Below are positions 15,934-25,292 of a stretch of 64,000 bases of DNA, piece after piece. The first letter of the stretch is position 1. Each line of letters opens with the position of its first letter. The stretch is taken from the NCBI RefSeq assembly GCF_900167945.1, contig NZ_FUZA01000007.1, positions 186,001 through 250,000 of the forward strand, given 5' to 3'. The notes under the pieces are model-generated. The model made no database searches. It was not told the origin of the DNA and saw only the letters and a program-made list of their open reading frames with translations. The stretch comes from Dyadobacter psychrophilus (GTDB lineage: Bacteria; Bacteroidota; Bacteroidia; Cytophagales; Spirosomataceae). The translations under genes and the position numbers were made by a program.

Positions 15934-18900
15934 ATGAAAACCAAAGCGTTATCCTTTATCCTTGGTATTGTCCTGCTGGGCTGTGCCTCTCAGCCTTCAT
16001 CGCAGAATGCGTCGGTGAAGAGCTCCTCGGCCAAGAGCGAGGCCGGAAAGGCGCGGCGTCTGGAAATCCTGTTTTTGGGAGACAACGGACACCATAAGCC
16101 TGCTGAACGCGTGCCGCAGATCATGGCTGCATTAGGACCGAAAGGTTTCAACTTTACCTACACGGATAACCTGAATGACCTTAATCCTGAGACACTTAAC
16201 AAATACGATGCCCTGATGCTTTATGCAAACTGGGATTCCATCGCACCGCAGCAAGCGAAAGCATTGCTGGACTACGTAGCAAGCGGAAAAGGTTTTATCC
16301 CCATTCACTGCGCTTCGTATTGTTTCCGCAACAATCCGGAAGTGGTGAAGCTGATCGGCGGCCAGTTCTGGAGACATACCTGGGACACCATTCAGCCTGT
16401 TTGGACAAAACCGGATCACCCTGCAATCGCTGGTGTGAAAGAGTTTAAAACAGTGGATGAAACCTATTTGCACGAGAAATTGCAGCCGGACAACATTGTC
16501 CTGACGGAGCGTTTGATCCAAAAAGATCAGGAAAAAGACAGACCGGGACAGCAAAAAGAGCCTTACACATGGGTTAGAACGCATGGGAAAGGCCGCATTT
16601 TCTACACGGCTTATGGTCACGACGAACGCACCTGGTCGGTTCCTGGATTCCAGGATATGCTTGAAAAGGGAATTCTTTGGGCGGTTAATGATGACGCAAG
16701 AAAATCATTGGCAGCTTTGGCCCCAAAACCATTTGAATACCGCGAAGCCAAACTTCCAAACTACGAGCAGCGCCCTGGCCCGCAAATGCAGCAATTGCCT
16801 TTGTCCCCAGAGGAATCTGTTAAGCACATTCAAATCCCGGTTGACTTCACATTGGACGTTTTTGCACACGAACCGGATGTAATGCACCCGATTGCAATGA
16901 CCTGGGATGAGCGCGGAAGGTTGTTTGTTTTGATTACAAAAGATTATCCAAACGAGCGCAAAGACACGGGCGGAAGCGATTACATTCTGATCTGCGAAGA
17001 CACGAATAAAGATGGCAAGGCGGATAAATTCACGAAATTCTCGGACGATCTGAGCATTCCAACAGGCCTTGTTTTTGCCAATGGCGGGATCATCGTTTCG
17101 CAAGCACCGCATATGTTGTTCTTGCAAGATACCAATGGCGATGATAAGGCTGATGTGAAAAAAATCCTTTTCTCAGGCTTTGGCACGGGTGATACGCACG
17201 CCGGACCTTCTAACCTGCACTACGGATTTGACAACTGGGTTTACGGATCAGTTGGTTATTCAGGCTTCAAAGGCAAATTCGGAAACGCGGATTCTTTGAA
17301 CTTCGGACAAGCGCTTTTCCGCTTCAAGCCGGACGGAACGGATATGGAAATTGTTGCCAAAACCTCTAATAACACGTGGGGACTTGGTTTTAACGAAGCA
17401 GGCGATCTTTTTGGCTCAACGGCCAACAACTCGCATGGCTGGTATAGTGCCATTCCAAACCGTTATTTTGGTCAAAGCAAAGTGGATAACGGAAGCCGCA
17501 GCACGGATACGCATAAAGACATGCAGCCGATCACGCCGAAAGTGCGTCAAGTGGACGTTTTTGGCGGATTTACTGCCGCTGCCGGACATAATTTTTACAC
17601 GGCAAGAGCATTTCCGAAGAAATATTGGAACAATGTTGCCTTCGTTTCTGAGCCTACGGGGCACATTTTGCACCAAAATATCATGAAACCGAAAGGAACT
17701 GATTTTGAGGATGCATTAGGCTTCAACTTGCTGGCCGGTGCCGATGAATGGGTTGCGCCTGTCTTTGCAGAAGTTGGCCCGGATGGCGCTGTTTGGGTGG
17801 CTGACTGGTATAGCTACATTATCCAGCACAACCCAACGCCAAAAGGATCTGAAAACGGAAAAGGAAATGCATACGAAACAGAATTGCGTGATTTTACACA
17901 CGGTCGTTTGTATCGCATTGGCTGGAAAGATGCACCAAAATATACGCCTATCGTTTTGAGCAAAGACCGCCCGGATGAATTGGTTGCAACATTGAAAAAC
18001 ACCAACATGCTATGGCGCCGTCACGCGCAACGCCTTTTGGTGGAACGCGGAAACAAAGATGTTACAGGCAAATTGGTTGAGCTGGTTAAAGACAAAACCG
18101 TTGACGAAGTTGGCCTCAACACGGCTGCTATCCACGCATTATGGACATTGCACGGTCTGAAAGCGATCGAAGATCCGGCGGTTTTGGCTGCGGTAACTGA
18201 AGCATTGAAACATCCATCAGCGGACGTGCGCAAAACGGCCGTTCAGGTGTTGCCACGCAATCCTGCCACTGCGCAGACATTGCTGACTGCCGATGCATTG
18301 CACGACAAAGCGCCGCTTGTAGTGTTAAACTCACTGCTTGCATTCTCTGAAATTCCTTACACGCCGGAAGTTGAAACCGCGGTTTTGGGATTAATGGACA
18401 CTTATGCAATGCCGGAAGATCGCTGGATGCCGGATGCTTTTGCAGCAGTTTTGAATGCCCAAGACGGCAAGTTGCGTGAGAAATATCTCGCACAACGCGT
18501 GAGCAAATCGTCTGCAACTGCCGCTTCTACACAAAAAGCAAGTGCAGATAAAGCAATGGACCACAGCAACATGGATCACAGCGCGCACACCGCCGCTGCG
18601 AAACCAACCGTGGAAGGCTCGGCCGAATTGGCGATTACGAACATTACAATTGAGCCAAAAACACCTTACGTTCGTGAATATGCGCGTGTGGTGATTGAAA
18701 TTACAAATCAAGGTTCAGTTGCTGTTCCAAAAGAGCTGGTTCCGGTTGTGAATGTGGGCATCAGAAGCCGTTCATTAAACACAAATTACATCAGCCGCCA
18801 GCTCAATAGCGGCATCGCGCCCGGTGAAACTGTGAAACTGACTGAGGGAAATAATGGTCCCTGGAAATCAGGTTTTGGCTTCACTTCGGACGAATCGGGT

Positions 18901-19698
18901 AAAGTGAACATTACGGCCACCGTCGACGTGGACAATGTTGTTCCTGAAAAGGATGAGAACAAAAACAACACGATGACCAAAAGCTTCGAAGTGAAGCGCA
19001 TGGACAAGCTTTCTGACTTTGCTTTGGAACGCGCAACACGCGGTTACACTTCCTATGCAAGCGGTGACGATGTTTTGAAAATGATCAAAACAGCACAAAC
19101 GCTTGACCCGCAGGGACGCAACGCCATCATGAAAGGAATCGTAGGCGCATGGAATCCAAAACGCAAGGAAACCGCAAACGAAGAAGGCAAAACATTGCTG
19201 GCTTCGATCAAAGGCGACCTTCCGGACGATTTGAGCACACGTTTCACCACATTAATGGAATCTTACGGCATTAAGGAAGATGTTGCAGTTGACCCGAATG
19301 TGCAGGTGGTTCAGATCAAAGCGATCCGTGAGGAAATGAAGTTTAGCTTAACCGAATTCACTGCCGTTGCAGGAAAAACGATTGAGCTTGTTTTTGAAAA
19401 CCCGGATGCAATGCAGCATAATGTGGTTGTTGGAAAACCAAAATCAACTGAAATAATCGGTGCAGCCGCTGACAAAATGATCACTGCCAAAGACGGCGCT
19501 GAGAAAAATTACGTTCCAAACATTCCGCAAGTTTTGGCCGCAACGCCGCTTGTGAACCCAGGCCAAACTTTCCGCCTGAAATTCGTAGTGCCTGACGTGG
19601 TTGGTGACTATCCTTACGTTTGTACATTCCCAGGTCACTGGAGATTGATGAAAGGCAACATGAAGGTCATCAAAGAGCAGGCGGTTTTAAGTAAATAA
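15934..19698 (+). CDS. Multidomain lipoprotein: ThuA, beta-propeller dehydrogenase-like, HEAT, CARDB, azurin-like copper domain
   Basis: 1254 residues. Lipobox LLGC with C17. Domains in order: ThuA about 42-255 (RRLEILFLGDNGHH, ending FYTAYGHDERTW); a propeller of the PVC membrane-bound dehydrogenase type about 295-665 (CEDTNKDGKADKF, DTHAGPSNLHYG, EVGPDGAVWVADWYS); HEAT-like repeats about 675-855; a His/Met linker MDHSNMDHSAH at 875-885; CARDB about 896-1020; and a type 1 copper domain about 1123-1250. The copper ligands match azurin: H1162, C1230, H1235, M1239, with CTFPGHWRLMKG almost identical to azurin's CTFPGHSALMKG. No CxxCH heme motif is present. I infer a periplasmic sugar oxidoreductase passing electrons to its own cupredoxin. 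Confidence 0.88.
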   Translation: MKTKALSFILGIVLLGCASQPSSQNASVKSSSAKSEAGKARRLEILFLGDNGHHKPAERVPQIMAALGPKGFNFTYTDNLNDLNPETLNKYDALMLYANWDSIAPQQAKALLDYVASGKGFIPIHCASYCFRNNPEVVKLIGGQFWRHTWDTIQPVWTKPDHPAIAGVKEFKTVDETYLHEKLQPDNIVLTERLIQKDQEKDRPGQQKEPYTWVRTHGKGRIFYTAYGHDERTWSVPGFQDMLEKGILWAVNDDARKSLAALAPKPFEYREAKLPNYEQRPGPQMQQLPLSPEESVKHIQIPVDFTLDVFAHEPDVMHPIAMTWDERGRLFVLITKDYPNERKDTGGSDYILICEDTNKDGKADKFTKFSDDLSIPTGLVFANGGIIVSQAPHMLFLQDTNGDDKADVKKILFSGFGTGDTHAGPSNLHYGFDNWVYGSVGYSGFKGKFGNADSLNFGQALFRFKPDGTDMEIVAKTSNNTWGLGFNEAGDLFGSTANNSHGWYSAIPNRYFGQSKVDNGSRSTDTHKDMQPITPKVRQVDVFGGFTAAAGHNFYTARAFPKKYWNNVAFVSEPTGHILHQNIMKPKGTDFEDALGFNLLAGADEWVAPVFAEVGPDGAVWVADWYSYIIQHNPTPKGSENGKGNAYETELRDFTHGRLYRIGWKDAPKYTPIVLSKDRPDELVATLKNTNMLWRRHAQRLLVERGNKDVTGKLVELVKDKTVDEVGLNTAAIHALWTLHGLKAIEDPAVLAAVTEALKHPSADVRKTAVQVLPRNPATAQTLLTADALHDKAPLVVLNSLLAFSEIPYTPEVETAVLGLMDTYAMPEDRWMPDAFAAVLNAQDGKLREKYLAQRVSKSSATAASTQKASADKAMDHSNMDHSAHTAAAKPTVEGSAELAITNITIEPKTPYVREYARVVIEITNQGSVAVPKELVPVVNVGIRSRSLNTNYISRQLNSGIAPGETVKLTEGNNGPWKSGFGFTSDESGKVNITATVDVDNVVPEKDENKNNTMTKSFEVKRMDKLSDFALERATRGYTSYASGDDVLKMIKTAQTLDPQGRNAIMKGIVGAWNPKRKETANEEGKTLLASIKGDLPDDLSTRFTTLMESYGIKEDVAVDPNVQVVQIKAIREEMKFSLTEFTAVAGKTIELVFENPDAMQHNVVVGKPKSTEIIGAAADKMITAKDGAEKNYVPNIPQVLAATPLVNPGQTFRLKFVVPDVVGDYPYVCTFPGHWRLMKGNMKVIKEQAVLSK

Positions 19699-19732
19699 TT
19701 CAAGAATTCGAGGCATAATGCCTTTAAATACG

Positions 19733-19769
19733 ATCCTGGGTGCAACTTTTCCCGCACCCAGGATTTTTT
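19733..19769 (+). terminator. Rho-independent terminator after the ThuA-azurin gene
   Basis: ATCCTGGGTGC (19733-19743) pairs with GCACCCAGGAT (19754-19764) and a T-run to 19769 follows, 35 bases after the stop codon and before the AraC gene. Confidence 0.9.
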
Positions 19770-19824
19770 GTTTTAAACAAAACAGCTATCATTACATTGC
19801 AGGCTGCGCCCGCACCTTACTCAA

Positions 19825-20703
19825 ATGAAAGTCGTTCAATTCACAATTCCCGTTTCCAAGGAGCACACCATTGTGGTCCAGGAAGACGTGTTGCCGCATT
19901 ATTACAATCATTTGCACCGGCATCGGGAGGTTCAGATTGAATGGGTTGTGGAAGGTTCGGGGATTCTCATCGCCGGGAATTATATGCAGCGTTTTGAGTC
20001 GGGCGAGGTTTACATTATCGGTGCCAATCAGTCGCATATTTTCAAAAACGACGAAGCCTATTTCAATCCCGAAGAAAAAAAGCAAATCCATTCTGTTTCC
20101 ATTTTCTTCAATCCAACGCAGCTTCATCAGAACATTTTGAGTCTGCCCGAAATGGCAAGTATCCGCAAATTCGTCGACGGCCTTCACAACGGCTACCAGA
20201 TTCCGGAATCCGCATTGCCCCTTGTCCAGAAAACGATTTCAGAATTAAAACAAAACAAAGACAGCATGCGCGTCGCGTCGTTCATTTCGCTGCTGCATCT
20301 TTTCTCCACCATCCGCGACATTAAGCCGCTGGCCACCAACAACAGCGAGCAGATCATTTCCGAAGTCGAAGGAATCCGCATGGACCAGATTTTCCAATAT
20401 CTGGTCAGCAATTACAAAAGGCACATTTCACTAGCCGAAATCTCAGAAATCTCCAACCTAACCCCGCAGGCATTCTGCCGTTATTTCAAAAAACACACCG
20501 ACAAAACCTTCATCAGCTTCCTCAACGAAGTCCGCGTCAACGAAGCCTGCAAAATCATCATTTCCGGCAAATTCGACAGTTTTTCAGACGTGAGTTACCA
20601 AACCGGTTTCGATAATGTGACGAATTTTAATCGGGTTTTTAAGAAGATCATGGGAAAATCGCCTAGGGAGTTTCATAAGGACTTTCGGGAACGGGTTGGG
20701 TAA
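19825..20703 (+). CDS. AraC family transcriptional regulator with N-terminal cupin domain
   Basis: 292 residues. Cupin part about 5-110 (NHLHRHREVQIEWVVEGSG, FESGEVYIIGANQSHIF) and a C-terminal AraC domain with both helix-turn-helix units (ISLAEISEISNLTPQAFCRYF, DKTFISFLNEVRV, SYQTGFDNVTNFNRVFKK, then GKSPREF). It is paralogous to the regulator at 3411-4271, with the same layout and AFCRYFK block. It sits just after the ThuA-azurin operon, separated by a terminator, so it probably has its own promoter and may regulate that operon in response to a sugar. Confidence 0.92.
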   Translation: MKVVQFTIPVSKEHTIVVQEDVLPHYYNHLHRHREVQIEWVVEGSGILIAGNYMQRFESGEVYIIGANQSHIFKNDEAYFNPEEKKQIHSVSIFFNPTQLHQNILSLPEMASIRKFVDGLHNGYQIPESALPLVQKTISELKQNKDSMRVASFISLLHLFSTIRDIKPLATNNSEQIISEVEGIRMDQIFQYLVSNYKRHISLAEISEISNLTPQAFCRYFKKHTDKTFISFLNEVRVNEACKIIISGKFDSFSDVSYQTGFDNVTNFNRVFKKIMGKSPREFHKDFRERVG

Positions 20704-20721
20704 ATTTGTTGAAGGAGAAGT

Positions 20722-21039
20722 TTAGGCAGCCACTTTCCCAATTTCGATCCCATATTTCATGATTTCATGCGCAACCGGATTGGAGCTTTGAAAATCCTGA
20801 ACAATAAATGGATGCGGTTCAATACGCAAATCAATGTTTCTACGAAGCTTCATCATAGCAATCTGCTTTTCCATAATATCTTCTGAACGGTCCAGAACCA
20901 ACGCAATATCGATGTCGCTATCCAAATGACTGTTGCCCTTTGCAAATGATCCAAAAAGAAAAGCTTGTTTCACCGGGTAAATTTGATTTACCAGGTCAAC
21001 ATATTGCTGAGCGATTATGATTGCCTCTCTTTGATCCAT
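20722..21039 (-). CDS. MNT-type nucleotidyltransferase domain protein
   Basis: 105 residues from ATG 21039 (MDQREAIIIAQQY). The in-frame extension upstream to 21129 is translated hairpin-repeat sequence and is rejected. The core is a minimal nucleotidyltransferase: AFLFGSFAKGNSHLDSDIDI carries the GS...DxD signature, with R/DLRIEPHPF later. Such domains are often the antitoxin or AMPylating partner of HEPN toxins. No HEPN gene is visible next to it: a convergent AraC gene is on one side and the repeat array on the other. It appears solitary. Confidence 0.85.
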   Translation of the reverse strand: MDQREAIIIAQQYVDLVNQIYPVKQAFLFGSFAKGNSHLDSDIDIALVLDRSEDIMEKQIAMMKLRRNIDLRIEPHPFIVQDFQSSNPVAHEIMKYGIEIGKVAA

Positions 21040-21100
21040 GATCTTAATGTTTGAAGAGGGATATAATATTGGTAGCAAATTTGAAATCAGTGCAAAAACA

Positions 21101-21306
21101 ATCCCGGAGGGATGTAATATCGGTAACAAAAACCGTTCGCAATCGCATCAAATCCCGGAGGGATGTAATAATGTACACGACGTTGCATCCCTCCGGGATT
21201 TGCGTTTTACGTTGATTTCCTCTTTTCTACCAATCTTGCATCCCTCTGGGATTTGCATTTTTGCGCGCATGTTGACTTTGCTACTGATATTAAATCCCTT
21301 TGGGAT
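21101..21306. repeat. Second array of five hairpin repeats (REP-like, family A)
   Basis: Units of ATCCC-NNN-GGGAT: 21101-21113 (GGA loop), 21152-21164 (GGA), 21187-21199 (TCC), 21240-21252 (TCT), 21294-21306 (TTT). The first two are in one orientation with TAATAT(T/C)GGTA after them; the last three are inverted with CTACCAA before one of them. Spacing is 51, 35, 53 and 54 bases. A degenerate remnant (GAGGGATATAATATTGGTAGC region) precedes them near 21056. The array fills the gap between the MNT gene and 5-oxoprolinase; nothing else was seen there. Confidence 0.87.
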
Positions 21307-21474
21307 TTTCCCTTGCTTACTTCATTTTCCCAAACCATTCGCTCGTGTATTCCTCCTCCAAACTTACATAAAATTCAAGGCGAAGCCATTTTTCTCATAA
21401 CCATAGGTTTTATTTCAAAACTCCCCTATTTTGGAGCTTAACATTACTTTTTTGGTTTGGCTGGATTGGGAAAA

Positions 21475-24400
21475 ATGGGTGATTCTTTTTGGAAGATTTG
21501 GGTGGATACGGGCGGGACTTTTACGGATTGTCTGGCTGTTGATCTGGCGGGGAATAAAACGAGGTTGAAAGTGCTGAGCTCGGGCTGCGTGCGGGGACGG
21601 ATCATTGGTAAGATGGCTGATAACACTTTTCAATATGCGGCTTCCTGGGCGTTTGATGCGGGTTTGCTGGAAGGTTATACATTGCGTTTGCTGGAAAATG
21701 GTTTGACGAGCAAAGTCATTTCTTTTGATTCTTCCAATCAAACATTCACACTTGAAAATAATCTTCCATTTGCTCAAAGCACCGATTTTGAAATATTCAG
21801 TAGCGAAGAAGCGCCTGTTCTGGCAGCGAGATTATTGACGAAAACTAAACTGACTGAAACATTGCCACCGCTCGAAATGCGGCTCGGCACCACGCGAGGC
21901 ACCAATGCATTACTAGAAAGAAAAGGAGCCAAAACGCTTTTAGTAGTCACAAAAGGCTTTAAGGACCTCCTTTACATCGGCAATCAGCAACGCCCTTCCC
22001 TGTTTCAACTCGACATTCCCGAGCCTAAATTACTGTATTCCGAAGTCTTGGAAATTGACGAGCGATTGGACGCTTCGGGAAACGTGATCCAGGATTTAAA
22101 CGTGGCAGATTTAACAACATTAGCATCCGCTGCAAACGCAGATTCCATTGCTATTTCGCTGCTGCATTCGTACCAAAACAATGCGCATGAACTCCTGGCT
22201 GAAAAAGCATTCACAGAGAATGGAGCCAAATACATTTCCGTTTCTTCCAAGCTTTTCCCATTCTCACATTATCTCCGCCGCACGCAAACAGCCGTAGTGA
22301 ATGCTTATCTCGATCCGGTTTTAGATCAATATTTGACTAACATTAAAAACTCGCTGGGCGGCACTCCGCTGGGCGGCAACCCACTCGGCGCTGGCAGCCT
22401 GAAAGTCATGACCAGCACAGGCAGCCTTTCCGAAGTGAACGGCTTCCAAGCAAAGGATAGTTTGTTAAGTGGCCCGGCTGGTGGCATGGTGGCGGCGGCC
22501 AATGCTGGAAAACGCCTCGGATTCCCCAAATTGATCACATTCGATATGGGCGGGACGAGCACGGATACGGCGCTGATCGATGGGCGGCCGGAGCTGAAAT
22601 ATATTACCGAAATTGATGGCATTGAATTCCATAACCCGACATTGGCGATTGAAACGGTCGCGGCTGGCGGCGGTTCGGTTTGCTGGTTTGATGGATTTTC
22701 GCTGCAAGTCGGGCCGGAAAGTGCGGGGGCTTCGCCGGGGCCGGCATGTTATGGCGCGGGCGGTCCGCTGACGATTACGGATGTGAATCTGCTTTTGGGC
22801 AAACTGGATGCTTCGAAATTTGGCATTCCCGTTCGGGCGGATGCAGCTTTGGCGGCGCTTCGAGATTTGCAAAAAAGCATTGAATCGCAAACGGGCAATG
22901 TGCTGTCGTTTTCCGAGTTGCTAACCGGTCTCGAAAGGATTGCGAATGAGAAAATGGCTGATGCGATCCGGAAAATCTCGGTTGAAAAAGGCATTAATCC
23001 GGCTGATTTTGCATTAATCACGTTTGGCGGCGCAGGCGGATTGCACAGTTGCCAGTTGGCCGAATTACTGGATATTCAAACCGTTATCCTTCCTTACGAC
23101 GCCGGACTTTTCAGTGCAGTAGGCATGGGCGAGGCGCTGATCAGCACCATTGTTTCGAGACAAATCCTGCTTCCCTGGAAAGAATCGGCGGAAAAAATTG
23201 AACATTGGAAAAACGAATTGTTGCAGGAAGGCGCTGCAAAACTGCAAAATCAGGGCATTAATGCATTTGAAACTGCCTTTTGCTACGTTTATCTCCGTTT
23301 TGCCGGACAGGAAAATACAATTGAAGTCAGTTATAAAGGCGCTGAAACATTGAATGTTTTTGAAAAACTTTACACGGCTCAATTCGGCTATTTCCCGGCA
23401 AACCTGACCATTGAATTAGAAAGTTTGAAACTGATGATTCAGGAGAAAACGGCTCCTATTGCGCTGGAAACGATCATTAAGGAAGGAAATTCAGCGGATG
23501 CAATAAGAAGTGTAACGCCTTTATTTGAGACAAAATCTTTTGAAACGGAAAAACCTGACGCTCATCATAATGCTAACCTCTTCGAATGGGACAAACTTGC
23601 ATCCGGCGACCAACTCACCGGCCCAGCGATTTTATTAAACAACACTTCCACCGCCTACATCCCCAAAAACTGGAAACTGATCATCCAAAACAGCAAAGAC
23701 GCGATTGCTTTCAAAACTTCGGAAACCAACATTACACCCGAAAAGCAAAGCGAGGAAGTTGCGTTGCAGCTTTTCACCAACCGTTTCAAATCCATTGCCG
23801 ATGAAATGGGCGTGCAATTGCAGCGGACTGCGTTTTCGGTGAATGTGAAAGAACGGCTCGATTTTTCGTGTGCTTTGCTGGATCAGGACGGCGAGTTGCT
23901 GGTAAATGCACAGCATATTCCGGTGCATTTGGGCAGCATGGGCATTTGCGGAAGATTGGTGAAAGATGCGATTGAGATCGGGCCGGGGGATGTAATTATT
24001 ACAAACCATCCGAAATATGGCGGCTCGCATTTGCCTGATATTACATTGATTTCGGGCATTTTTACGGATGATAAAACTTGCATTGGTTATGTCGTTAACC
24101 GCGCACATCATGCTGAGGTTGGGGGAAAAACGCCTGGTTCAATGCCGCCGGATGCCACTTGTCTGGCAGAGGAAGGCGTCGTTATTTTGCCTCAATATCT
24201 GATCAAAAACAATGTGTTTCAGTGGGAAACCATCCGCGCACTTTTCACGGAAGGCCCCTATCCTACCCGGCACTTCCTGTCCAATGAAGCCGACATTATC
24301 GCCGCATTGTCTGCATTGAGGAAAGGCTGCGAGCAAATGTTGCGGCTCGTGGACTTGCACGGATTGGAAACCGTACGGAAATACATGCGGCTACTGAAAG

Positions 24401-25278
24401 AAAATGCCGTTGCACAGCTTCAAACCGCATTAATTCCATTGCAAAACAAAACTTTCGAAGCAACCGAATTTTTAGATGACGGCCATCGCATTCAGGTAAA
24501 AGTTTCCATAACCGCTGAAAAGCAGGTTTTTGACTTTACAGGCACTTCTCATGTGCATCCCAACAACCTGAATGCAAACATTTCGATCCTGTATAGCGCG
24601 ATTTTGTATGTGTTAAGGCTTTTGGTAAACAAAGAAATTCCGCTGAATGATGGCCTGATGAAGCACGTGGACATTATTTTGCCTGATAACAGCTTCCTGG
24701 ATCCCAACTTTTCCGACGATCCTTTCCAATGTCCGGCGGTGGTAGGCGGGAACACGGAAGTGAGCCAGCGGTTGGTGGATACACTGCTCAAAGCATTCGG
24801 ATTGGCAGCTTGCAGCCAGGGAACGATGAATAATTTCCTTTTTGGCGACGAGCAATTTGGCTATTACGAAACCATAGGCGGCGGAACTGGTGCCGGGCCG
24901 GGCTTCCACGGTCGCTCTGCCGTGCACCAGCACATGACCAACACACGCATCACCGACCCCGAGCAGCTGGAACGAAAGTATCGGGTGCGTTTGCTGGAAT
25001 TTGGCATCCGCAAAAATTCCGGCGGAAAAGGAACATTCAACGGCGGCGATGGCATCGTGCGAAAATTTGAATTTCTCAAACCATTGCAGCTCACATTATT
25101 GGGACAACACAGAAAATACGCACCTTACGGACTGAATGGCGGCGAGGACGGGAAATGCGGCGTGCACACATTGATCAGCAATGGTGAAACCTCACTTTTG
25201 CCAGGAATATGCAGTCTGGAAGCGCAGAAGGGCGATATTTTAATGATAGAAACGCCCGGTGGCGGAGGATTCGGTTAA
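21475..25278 (+). CDS. Fused ATP-dependent 5-oxoprolinase (hydantoinase A + B type)
   Basis: 1267 residues from ATG 21475 (MGDSFWKIWVDTGGTFTD); the TTG at 21457 would only add six residues. The N-terminal half is hydantoinase A: WVDTGGTFTDCL at 9-20, LGTTRGTNALLERKGA, the phosphate-binding FDMGGTSTDTALI, and ITFGGAGGLHSCQLAELL. The C-terminal half, from about residue 760, is hydantoinase B: DFSCALLDQDGELLVNAQHIPVHLG, GDVIITNHPKYGGSHLPDI, and GGGTGAGPGFHGRSAVH, ending TPGGGGFG. The full length matches eukaryotic-type OPLAH (about 1290). It hydrolyses pyroglutamate to glutamate with ATP. The transporter gene 14 bases downstream looks like its partner. Confidence 0.93.
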   Translation: MGDSFWKIWVDTGGTFTDCLAVDLAGNKTRLKVLSSGCVRGRIIGKMADNTFQYAASWAFDAGLLEGYTLRLLENGLTSKVISFDSSNQTFTLENNLPFAQSTDFEIFSSEEAPVLAARLLTKTKLTETLPPLEMRLGTTRGTNALLERKGAKTLLVVTKGFKDLLYIGNQQRPSLFQLDIPEPKLLYSEVLEIDERLDASGNVIQDLNVADLTTLASAANADSIAISLLHSYQNNAHELLAEKAFTENGAKYISVSSKLFPFSHYLRRTQTAVVNAYLDPVLDQYLTNIKNSLGGTPLGGNPLGAGSLKVMTSTGSLSEVNGFQAKDSLLSGPAGGMVAAANAGKRLGFPKLITFDMGGTSTDTALIDGRPELKYITEIDGIEFHNPTLAIETVAAGGGSVCWFDGFSLQVGPESAGASPGPACYGAGGPLTITDVNLLLGKLDASKFGIPVRADAALAALRDLQKSIESQTGNVLSFSELLTGLERIANEKMADAIRKISVEKGINPADFALITFGGAGGLHSCQLAELLDIQTVILPYDAGLFSAVGMGEALISTIVSRQILLPWKESAEKIEHWKNELLQEGAAKLQNQGINAFETAFCYVYLRFAGQENTIEVSYKGAETLNVFEKLYTAQFGYFPANLTIELESLKLMIQEKTAPIALETIIKEGNSADAIRSVTPLFETKSFETEKPDAHHNANLFEWDKLASGDQLTGPAILLNNTSTAYIPKNWKLIIQNSKDAIAFKTSETNITPEKQSEEVALQLFTNRFKSIADEMGVQLQRTAFSVNVKERLDFSCALLDQDGELLVNAQHIPVHLGSMGICGRLVKDAIEIGPGDVIITNHPKYGGSHLPDITLISGIFTDDKTCIGYVVNRAHHAEVGGKTPGSMPPDATCLAEEGVVILPQYLIKNNVFQWETIRALFTEGPYPTRHFLSNEADIIAALSALRKGCEQMLRLVDLHGLETVRKYMRLLKENAVAQLQTALIPLQNKTFEATEFLDDGHRIQVKVSITAEKQVFDFTGTSHVHPNNLNANISILYSAILYVLRLLVNKEIPLNDGLMKHVDIILPDNSFLDPNFSDDPFQCPAVVGGNTEVSQRLVDTLLKAFGLAACSQGTMNNFLFGDEQFGYYETIGGGTGAGPGFHGRSAVHQHMTNTRITDPEQLERKYRVRLLEFGIRKNSGGKGTFNGGDGIVRKFEFLKPLQLTLLGQHRKYAPYGLNGGEDGKCGVHTLISNGETSLLPGICSLEAQKGDILMIETPGGGGFG

Positions 25279-25292
25279 AAATTAATGTAAAA

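Noticed and set aside
21040..21129. N-terminal extension of the MNT nucleotidyltransferase
   Set aside because: The added 30 residues (LPILHPSG and similar) are encoded by a degenerate hairpin repeat; the domain itself begins after the ATG at 21039.
21038..21441. Two open frames (120 and 62 codons) before the 5-oxoprolinase gene
   Set aside because: Both are translations of the hairpin-repeat array with recurrent IPEGCN-like strings and no independent protein character.
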